Positions 8,390 through 15,037 of a stretch of 61,210 nucleotides of DNA are shown one piece after another. The notes beneath the pieces were generated by a model. It was not told where the DNA came from and made no database searches. It saw only the letters and a list, made by a program, of their open reading frames with translations. How positions within the stretch are numbered: position 1 is the first letter of the stretch; every line of letters starts with the position of its first letter. Both the position numbers and the translations under genes were made by a program. The stretch lies in assembly GCA_002472405.1 (NCBI GenBank), contig DKRV01000034.1, positions 38,764 to 99,973 on the forward strand, written 5' to 3'. The DNA comes from Clostridiales bacterium UBA7273. GTDB taxonomy: Bacteria > Bacillota > Clostridia > Oscillospirales > Oscillospiraceae.

Positions 8390-10327
8390 ATGCAGCGCGA
8401 GGAAAAAATACTTGTATGCCTGTCCGGTTCGCCGACGAATGCGCGTGTCGTCAGAGCGGCTGCCAAAATAGCCGAGGCATTCCACGGAACGCTCACGGCG
8501 CTTTTTGTTGAGCCTGCAAATTATGCTGCCGAGCCTGACAGCCGCCTTGCGGAAAATATTCGCCTCGCAAAGCAGCTCGGAGCACAGATCAGAACGCTTT
8601 ACGGAGATGATGCCGCGGCAGTCATAGCCGAGTATGCGCGTGTTTCAGGCTCAACAAAGATAGTGATAGGACGAAGCCCGGGTAAGCGCGGCTTTTTTTC
8701 AAAAAAGAGCATAGTCGATCGCTTGGGTGAGCTTGCGTCCGATATAGACATATATATAATCCCAGACAAAAGCGAGACCTCGGATACGCCGCGCGGCTCG
8801 GCACGCAGTCAGGAGCGGCTCAGTCTTCGTGATGCGCTTATAACCGCCGTTATGCTTGCTTTCTGCACAGGCATAGGCTACCTTTTCTACGACCTCGGCT
8901 TTTCTACGGCAAATGTTATAGTAATTTATATAATCGGCGTTCTCGGCATTGCCATGCTCACCGCCGGGCGCAGCTACAGTCTTGCAGCGTCCATACTCTC
9001 GGTTCTGATATTCAACTTCTTTTTCACGGAGCCTTATTTTTCGCTGTTTTCCGACCCAAGCCACATTATGACGTTCATCGTCATGTTTGCAGCGGCGTTT
9101 TTCATATCGTCGATAACGGCGAGAATAAAGCGCCAAACGCATCAGACGGCGCTGAGAGTGTACAGAACCGAAATACTTCTCGAAACAAGCCAGAAGCTTC
9201 AGCAGGCGATAGGTACAGAGCAAATACTTACGGTGACTGCCGGACAGCTTGTCAAACTGCTTGAGCGCAGCGTTCTGATATACCCGGTCGAAAACGGCGC
9301 ATTGAGCGAGCCTATGCTGTTTCCCGTGAACGAAAACGCCGGCTTTGACGATTATCTTACGCAGTATGATCGCGACAGCGCACGGTGGGTGTTAGAGAAC
9401 GACCGCCGCGCCGGAAACGGAACGGATACGCGGCAGAAATCAAACGGAATTTACATGGCCATCCACGCAAACGGCAGAGTGTTTGCCGTTGCAGGCGTAG
9501 CCATGAAAGCCACCCCGATGCTTGAAAGCTTTGAAAAGACCCTGACAGTTGCGATACTTGACGAGTGCGGCCTTGTGCTTGAAAATGAGTATAACCGCAT
9601 CGAAAAGCGCAGGATCGAAGAAAAGGCAAGAGCCGAGGAGCTACGGTCAAACCTTCTGCGTGCCATATCTCACGATCTGCGTACGCCGCTGACGAATATA
9701 TCCGGCACCGCGGCGCTGCTAATGGAAAACGAGCTTCCCGAGGAAAAGCGCAGACAGATGTATGTTTCGGTGTACGACGATGCGCACTGGCTCATAGACC
9801 TTGTTGAAAACCTTCTTTCTATAACGCGCATGGAGGGCGGCAGCAGAATTGAAAACATGCAGCCGGAGCTTCTGGACGATATCTTCCGCGAGGCCGTTTC
9901 ACATTCGGACAGGCTGCTGTCGGAGCATGAGCTGGAAGTTAAGCTTGATGATGAGCTGCTCATGGCATATATGGACGCAAGGCTCATAGTGCAGGTTGTA
10001 ATTAACATTATTAACAACGCCGTGAAATACACGCCTCGAGGCTCGCATATCTGCCTTGAAGCGTCGGCACGGGATGACAGAGTGCTTATAAGCGTTACCG
10101 ATGACGGAAACGGCATAAGCGACGAGGCAAAAGAAAAGATATTTGATATGTTTTACACCGGAAACAAAGCAAGCAGCGACGCAAGACGCGGCCTCGGCCT
10201 CGGGCTTGCGCTGTGCAAAAGCATTGTTGAAGCGCACGGCGGCAGCATAGAGGTTTCAGATAACACGCCGCACGGCGCGGTGTTTACATTCGATTTGAAA
10301 AGGGCGGAGGTGCAGCCTGATGAATAA
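8390..10327 (+). CDS. KdpD-like sensor histidine kinase lacking the N-terminal KdpD domain
   Basis: Histidine kinase of 645 residues. Residues 1-130 form a universal-stress-protein (USP) domain. Residues 150-245 hold four closely spaced membrane spans (DUF4118 type). A GAF-like region follows, then HisKA with AISHDLRTP and phospho-acceptor His428, and HATPase_c with NNAVKY, DDGNG and GLGLGLAL. This is the layout of the C-terminal two-thirds of KdpD; the N-terminal Walker-containing KdpD sensor domain (about 220-250 residues) is absent. The start is well supported by GAGGTGG, so this is not an annotation artefact. It is divergent from trkA and overlaps its response regulator by 8 nt. A K+ or osmotic sensor controlling trkAH is the likely role, by context. 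Confidence 0.88.
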   Translation: MQREEKILVCLSGSPTNARVVRAAAKIAEAFHGTLTALFVEPANYAAEPDSRLAENIRLAKQLGAQIRTLYGDDAAAVIAEYARVSGSTKIVIGRSPGKRGFFSKKSIVDRLGELASDIDIYIIPDKSETSDTPRGSARSQERLSLRDALITAVMLAFCTGIGYLFYDLGFSTANVIVIYIIGVLGIAMLTAGRSYSLAASILSVLIFNFFFTEPYFSLFSDPSHIMTFIVMFAAAFFISSITARIKRQTHQTALRVYRTEILLETSQKLQQAIGTEQILTVTAGQLVKLLERSVLIYPVENGALSEPMLFPVNENAGFDDYLTQYDRDSARWVLENDRRAGNGTDTRQKSNGIYMAIHANGRVFAVAGVAMKATPMLESFEKTLTVAILDECGLVLENEYNRIEKRRIEEKARAEELRSNLLRAISHDLRTPLTNISGTAALLMENELPEEKRRQMYVSVYDDAHWLIDLVENLLSITRMEGGSRIENMQPELLDDIFREAVSHSDRLLSEHELEVKLDDELLMAYMDARLIVQVVINIINNAVKYTPRGSHICLEASARDDRVLISVTDDGNGISDEAKEKIFDMFYTGNKASSDARRGLGLGLALCKSIVEAHGGSIEVSDNTPHGAVFTFDLKRAEVQPDE

Positions 10328-11027
10328 ACCGCAGATACTTATAGTTGAGGATGATAATGCCGTTGCTAATCTTATCTCGGCAACGCTTGAAACGCAGGAC
10401 TACGCCTATAAGCGCGCAGCTACCGGAGCGGGTGCCGTTATGGAGGCATTATCGTGCAAGCCGGATGTTGTTCTGCTTGACCTCGGTCTGCCGGATATGG
10501 ACGGAGTTGAGATAATAAAAAAGATCCGTTCGTGGAGCAATATGCCGATCATTGTGGTCTCGGCGCGCAGCGAGGATTTTGACAAGGTCTCGGCGCTCGA
10601 TGCCGGAGCGGACGATTATCTGACAAAGCCGTTTTCCGTTGATGAGCTGCTTGCGCGCCTGCGCGTTGCACTCAGACGTGTCAGATACGACGGTGACAGG
10701 ATCGGCGAGGAATCCAGCACATACGAAAACGGCGATATGCGTATCGACTATTCGGCCGGCTGCGTGTATATATCCGACGTCGAAATACACCTCACTCCGA
10801 TAGAGTACAAGCTCCTGTGCCTTCTTGCGAAAAACACCGGCAAGGTGCTCACGCACAATTACATTTTAAAAGAGGTATGGGGAAGCCCAACCGCGTCTGA
10901 CGTATCGTCGCTTCGCGTTTATATGGCAACACTGCGCCGAAAGCTGGAAAAAAACTCAAACGGCGTTCAGTATATCCAGACTCACGTCGGCATCGGATAC
11001 AGAATGCTCAGAATAACGAACAAATAA
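10320..11027 (+). CDS. OmpR/KdpE-family response regulator
   Basis: Response regulator of 235 residues: receiver domain with acidic pocket EDD (10-12), phospho-acceptor Asp54 in VLLDLGLPDMDG, and the conserved LTKPF lysine. A C-terminal winged-helix trans_reg_C domain with the typical RVYMATLRRKLE recognition-side segment follows. Its ATG overlaps the end of the upstream kinase gene by 8 nt, so it is the cognate regulator. By family and context it should regulate K+ uptake genes such as trkA-trkH. kdpFABC is not in the window. Confidence 0.92.
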   Translation: MNKPQILIVEDDNAVANLISATLETQDYAYKRAATGAGAVMEALSCKPDVVLLDLGLPDMDGVEIIKKIRSWSNMPIIVVSARSEDFDKVSALDAGADDYLTKPFSVDELLARLRVALRRVRYDGDRIGEESSTYENGDMRIDYSAGCVYISDVEIHLTPIEYKLLCLLAKNTGKVLTHNYILKEVWGSPTASDVSSLRVYMATLRRKLEKNSNGVQYIQTHVGIGYRMLRITNK

Positions 11028-11135
11028 CTTGAAAGTGTATGCCATTGAGCACAACTATTAACAGAATTTTAGTGAAATATTGCTCTTTGTGGTGCTAAAC
11101 TATACACAATATATATTTTGATGGGAGTAAGGCGT

Positions 11136-12950
11136 ATGAACGAAGTTAAATCCCCAAAAAAGCCGATGATGTATTACTATACGATAGCGCTCATCCTTTT
11201 GCTTGTGTTCAATTTTGTCGCAATGCCGTGGATAAGTGAGCATCAGGTCAAGGAAGTTGACTACAACACTTTTATCAATATGGTAGATAACGGCGAGGTC
11301 AGCGCAGTTGAGATCCAAGAGCAGAACAACCGCATTCTTTTCCAGGGAAATGACAACAGCAAGATTTATAAAACCGCCATGCTGCCGGATAACGATCTTG
11401 TTTCGCATCTGCTTGAGGCCAATGTTTCCACCACCGGCGAGGAGATCGAGCAGACCTCGGCATTGGTGAGCATCCTTGCGTGGGTTCTGCCTATAATCCT
11501 GTTTATTGCGATCGGCCAGTTCATGTCGCGCAAGATGATGGAGAAGATGGGCGGCGGAAACTCCATGATGTTCAACATGGGCAAGTCCAATGCAAGAGTA
11601 TACGTTAAATCCGCCGAGGGCATTAAATTTGCAGACGTGGCAGGCGAGGATGAGGCAAAGGAAAATCTCTCCGAGATAGTCGATTATCTGCACGATCCCG
11701 GCAAATATCGCGAGATCGGCGCATCGATGCCAAAAGGTATACTGCTTGTCGGCCCTCCGGGAACCGGCAAGACCATGCTCGCTAAGGCCGTAGCCGGCGA
11801 AGCGGATGTTCCGTTTTTCTCGATGTCCGGCTCCGAGTTTGTCGAGATGTTTGTCGGCATGGGTGCGAGCAAGGTGCGCGATCTGTTCAAGCAGGCAAAG
11901 GAAAAAGCACCCTGTATAGTTTTCATCGACGAGATCGACGCTATCGGCAAGAAGCGTGACGGTCAGCTTGGCGGAAACGATGAGCGCGAGCAGACGCTTA
12001 ATCAGCTTCTCACCGAGATGGATGGCTTTGAGGGCAATAACGGCGTAATAATCCTTGCCGCAACAAACCGCCCCGAATCGCTCGACCCGGCGCTCACGCG
12101 CCCCGGCCGCTTTGACCGCCGCGTTCCCGTTGAGCTTCCCGACCTCAAGGGCAGGGAGGAGATCCTCAAGGTCCACGCCAAGAAGATAAAGATAGCCGAG
12201 GATGTTGATTTTAATAAGATCGCGCGCATGGCCTCCGGCGCCTCCGGCGCAGAGCTTGCAAACATCGTTAATGAAGCGGCCCTGCGTGCCGTGCGTGACG
12301 GACGGCGCTTTGCAAGTCAGGCCGATCTTGAAGAGAGCATCGAGGTCGTCATAGCAGGCTACCAGAAGAAAAACGCCATCATGACCGATCATGAAAAGCA
12401 CATAGTTGCATATCACGAGATAGGGCATGCTCTTGTCGCCGCAAAGCAGACTAATTCCGCGCCCGTGCAGAAGATCACGATCGTTCCGCGCACCTCCGGC
12501 GCGCTGGGCTACACCATGCAGGTCGAAGAGGGCAACCACTATCTCATGAGCAAGGCTGAGATAGAAAACAAAATAGCTACCTTCACAGGTGGCCGTGCAG
12601 CCGAGGAGGTCGTGTTCGGCTCAGTAACGACGGGCGCATCCAACGATATCGAGCAGGCGACAAAGCTTGCCCGTGCGATGATAACGCGCTACGGCATGAG
12701 CGAGGATTTTGACATGGTCGCAATGGAAACGGTAAATAACCAGTATCTCGGCGGCGATACGTCTCTTGCGTGCTCTGCCGATACTCAGGCCGAGATCGAC
12801 CGTCAGGTGGTCGCGCTTATAAAAAAGCAGCACGATAAGGCGATAAAGATACTCACCGATAACCGCGATAAGCTCGATGAGCTTGCACGGTTCCTGTATG
12901 AAAAGGAAACCATAACAGGCGAGGAATTTATGGACATATTAAATAAGTAA
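11136..12950 (+). CDS. ftsH: ATP-dependent zinc metalloprotease FtsH
   Basis: Membrane-anchored AAA+ protease, about 604 residues from the ATG at 11136. I chose this start because GGGAG/AAGG lies directly before it, although in-frame TTG and ATG codons exist at 11118 and 11121. Two N-terminal spans flank an extracytoplasmic domain. Then come Walker A GPPGTGKT (206-213), Walker B FIDEID, the second region of homology ending RPGRFDRR, and the zinc site HEIGH (about 427-431), a valid HExGH variant of the more common HEAGH. It degrades misfolded membrane proteins and short-lived regulators. It is monocistronic, with a strong terminator after it. Confidence 0.97.
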   Translation: MNEVKSPKKPMMYYYTIALILLLVFNFVAMPWISEHQVKEVDYNTFINMVDNGEVSAVEIQEQNNRILFQGNDNSKIYKTAMLPDNDLVSHLLEANVSTTGEEIEQTSALVSILAWVLPIILFIAIGQFMSRKMMEKMGGGNSMMFNMGKSNARVYVKSAEGIKFADVAGEDEAKENLSEIVDYLHDPGKYREIGASMPKGILLVGPPGTGKTMLAKAVAGEADVPFFSMSGSEFVEMFVGMGASKVRDLFKQAKEKAPCIVFIDEIDAIGKKRDGQLGGNDEREQTLNQLLTEMDGFEGNNGVIILAATNRPESLDPALTRPGRFDRRVPVELPDLKGREEILKVHAKKIKIAEDVDFNKIARMASGASGAELANIVNEAALRAVRDGRRFASQADLEESIEVVIAGYQKKNAIMTDHEKHIVAYHEIGHALVAAKQTNSAPVQKITIVPRTSGALGYTMQVEEGNHYLMSKAEIENKIATFTGGRAAEEVVFGSVTTGASNDIEQATKLARAMITRYGMSEDFDMVAMETVNNQYLGGDTSLACSADTQAEIDRQVVALIKKQHDKAIKILTDNRDKLDELARFLYEKETITGEEFMDILNK

Positions 12951-12957
12951 ACAGCGC

Positions 12958-13011
12958 GTGAAAACGTAAGAAGCCGGGAAGTCCCGACTCCTTGCGTTTT
13001 CACCGTTTTTT
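12958..13011 (+). terminator. Intrinsic terminator of ftsH
   Basis: A 13-bp outer stem (12958-12970 with 12991-13003, one G-U pair) encloses a short inner hairpin around CGGGA/TCCCG. A run of six T residues (13006-13011) follows. Confidence 0.9.
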
Positions 13012-13148
13012 CGGCTTTCGATGCGGATGCAAGGCAAATGCAGACTGTCAAAGTAATACGCAGAGGGAAACCGACAATCACACAGAAATTGTGCAATTAC
13101 TAAAAAATGCTGAAAAATGTGCAAAAACACGTTGCATTTCGCGTTAAT

Positions 13149-13176
13149 TTGTTGTTAAATAATAATGTTATAAAAT
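13149..13176 (+). promoter_or_regulatory. Candidate promoter of the ATP synthase operon
   Basis: TTGTTG (13149-13154), 16-nt spacer, TAAAAT (13171-13176), 33 nt before the first gene. The sequence between the ftsH terminator and here (13012-13148) is AT-rich with no ORF or clear structure. It is the only reasonable promoter in the gap, but the -35 is weak. Confidence 0.4.
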
Positions 13177-13208
13177 AGTTTGACCTGTTGCTTAAATGAG
13201 GAAGGCTT

Positions 13209-13532
13209 ATGAACCTTACGGACATTTTATCGGTTATCGGCGGTGCGGTGCTCGGCGCTGCGGTGGCATATATCAATATGCGCATAAGCAAAGCAAACCT
13301 GAATGCGTCGAATATGGCGGCTGTAATGGGCGTTAATATGCTGCGGCTGCTGCTTGACGCGGCGGCTCTTGCCGTGTGTTTTTTTGTTTGCAGGGCGTAT
13401 GATCTTCCGATGATGGCAACCCTCATTGCGGCGGCCGTCGGTCTGTCCGGCGGCGGAATGCTGTTTTTGAAGATGATGGTCAACAAAACTCAGCCGCAAA
13501 GTAAAGATACGGCGGACGGAGGTGAAAAATAA
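13209..13532 (+). CDS. Small membrane protein, AtpI-like (ATP synthase subunit I)
   Basis: Protein of 107 residues with about three hydrophobic spans (near 6-26, 42-62 and 68-88) and a polar C-terminus. It is the first gene of the ATP synthase operon, the position of AtpI, which assists c-ring assembly. Sequence similarity to AtpI is weak, as is normal for this family, so the call rests on size, hydrophobicity and position. GAGGAAGG precedes the ATG. The next gene's TTG start follows its stop without a gap. Confidence 0.6.
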   Translation: MNLTDILSVIGGAVLGAAVAYINMRISKANLNASNMAAVMGVNMLRLLLDAAALAVCFFVCRAYDLPMMATLIAAAVGLSGGGMLFLKMMVNKTQPQSKDTADGGEK

Positions 13533-14189
13533 TTGAAAGAATTCTTTGAAAACTTTTTGATGCCGACCAAGACTATCTATTCTATGTGGGTGATAATGGC
13601 GGTCATTTTGCTGTTTAGCATAATAGCGACGCGCAAGATGAAAGACGTGCCCGGCCCGCTGCAAAACATTGCGGAAATGGCTGTGGGCGGACTTTTGAAC
13701 TTCTTTGCCGGAGTCCTGGGAGAGAAGAAGGCGCGGCACTATTTCCCGATGCTGGCGTCGTTCTTCATCCTGATCATCGTCTGCAACTATTCGGGACTTA
13801 TTCCCGGATCGGGAGATCTGTTCACGGTCCCTACATCGGTGCTGACGGTAACGGCGGCGCTGTCGACCATATCTTTTGTCGCCATCCAGTCGTCCGGCAT
13901 AAAAAAGCATGGCCTTGGCAAATACCTCGGCACGTTCTTCAAGCCATTTGCGTTCCTGTTCCCGATCCTGATCCTCGAACAGTTTACGCGACCGCTTTCC
14001 ATGGCATTGCGACTTTACGGCAATATCTACGGCGAAGAGCTTGCGGCGGAAACGCTGTTTGAACTGTTCCCGGTAGGATTGCCTATAGTCATGCACATAC
14101 TTAGTCTTCTGTTCTGCTTCATTCAGGCAATGGTATTTACCATGCTGCTTGCAGTATTCATCAATGAAGCGACCGAAGACGAAGAATAA
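13533..14189 (+). CDS. atpB: ATP synthase F0 subunit a
   Basis: Subunit a of 218 residues, forming the ion half-channels of F0. The essential arginine lies in ALRLYGNIYGEE, aligned with the SLRLFGN motif of other a subunits. Five to six membrane spans are evident. The start is a TTG at 13533, directly after the upstream stop codon; it is chosen because GGAGGTG is 8 nt upstream and no in-frame ATG lies nearby. A weak start on a single-copy subunit may help set stoichiometry. Confidence 0.95.
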   Translation: MKEFFENFLMPTKTIYSMWVIMAVILLFSIIATRKMKDVPGPLQNIAEMAVGGLLNFFAGVLGEKKARHYFPMLASFFILIIVCNYSGLIPGSGDLFTVPTSVLTVTAALSTISFVAIQSSGIKKHGLGKYLGTFFKPFAFLFPILILEQFTRPLSMALRLYGNIYGEELAAETLFELFPVGLPIVMHILSLLFCFIQAMVFTMLLAVFINEATEDEE

Positions 14190-14227
14190 ACAAGTAAATA
14201 CATACACAATTATAGGAGGAAACACAA

Positions 14228-14461
14228 ATGTCAATAGCACAGGGTCTTATCGCAATAGGCGTTGCACTGGCCATCGGCCTGAGCACGATCGGCGTCGGTA
14301 TCGGCCAGGGTCTTGCAGCATCGAAGGCGCTTGAGGGTATGGCACGTCAGCCGGATATGAAAGGTCAGCTTCAGTCTGTCATGATCCTTGCAATGGGCTT
14401 TATGGAAGCGCTGGCCATCTATGGTCTGGTCATCGCATTCATGCTTATTGCCAAGATGTAA
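14228..14461 (+). CDS. atpE: ATP synthase F0 subunit c
   Basis: Two-helix proteolipid of 77 residues with the polar loop ARQPDMKG (39-46). The ion-binding carboxylate is Glu60 in helix 2. Gln27 in helix 1 and Tyr65 match the sodium-type ligand set, but the residues after Glu60 are Ala-Leu, not the Ser-Thr of sodium-binding c subunits, so a proton-type ring is more likely. AGGAGG precedes an ATG, a strong initiation context that suits a subunit needed in many copies. Confidence 0.97.
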   Translation: MSIAQGLIAIGVALAIGLSTIGVGIGQGLAASKALEGMARQPDMKGQLQSVMILAMGFMEALAIYGLVIAFMLIAKM

Positions 14462-14496
14462 GAATAGAAATAGCATCTTGAAAGGGGGAGACCAGA

Positions 14497-14991
14497 TTGA
14501 TTTTAGACATAGTTGGACTGCAGATCAGCGTACCTGAGTTCATACTTACTATTATCAGCTTCTTCCTGTTTATGTTCCTGTTGAACAAATTCCTTTTCAA
14601 GCCCGTTCTTAGCTTTATGGACGCGCGCAAGGCACGCATTGACGAAGGCCTTGCCGAGGGAAAGAAAGCCGAGACCGCACTTGAAGAGAACAAGGCACAG
14701 CTTGCACAAGAGCTTGCTCAGACCGGCGCTGAAGCCCGCGGCGTTATAAACGCGGCACGCAGCGATGCCGAAAAGGCAAAGGGCGAGGTGCTCAACGCCG
14801 CCCATGCCGAAGCCGAGCAGCTTCACAAAAATGTCCGTGAGCGAGTGAAAAACGAGGAAAAGGCCGCCGTCGGCGAAATTGACGGCAGTATGCCCGAGCT
14901 TGTTGCTCTGTTGTCCGACCGTCTTGTCGGCGGCGGTGCGCAGGATAACAAGGCGCTCATCGACGATTGTGTCAGCAAAACCAAGGAATGA
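14497..14991 (+). CDS. atpF: ATP synthase F0 subunit b
   Basis: Subunit b of 164 residues: one N-terminal membrane span (about 13-33) and a long Ala/Glu/Lys-rich helix forming the peripheral stalk. The conserved KPVLSFMDARKARID segment follows the span. The start is TTG (14497) behind AAGGGGGAG. The next gene begins with a second b-like segment, so the stalk may be a b/b' pair. The C-terminus is short and not delta-like. Confidence 0.93.
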   Translation: MILDIVGLQISVPEFILTIISFFLFMFLLNKFLFKPVLSFMDARKARIDEGLAEGKKAETALEENKAQLAQELAQTGAEARGVINAARSDAEKAKGEVLNAAHAEAEQLHKNVRERVKNEEKAAVGEIDGSMPELVALLSDRLVGGGAQDNKALIDDCVSKTKE

Positions 14992-15037
14992 TCCCGATGT
15001 ATAACAGGAATTACGGGAAAGGAGGGATAGTTCTCAA

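Noticed and set aside
12414..12428. HEIGH instead of HEAGH in FtsH as a sign of inactivity
   Set aside because: The zinc ligands and glutamate of HExGH are intact; position three varies in active proteases.
11100..12539. Long open frame antisense to ftsH
   Set aside because: Mirror of a high-confidence gene; no ribosome site or family resemblance. The same holds for long antisense frames at 18201-20027, 38669-40567 and 56987-59104, which come from biased codon use.
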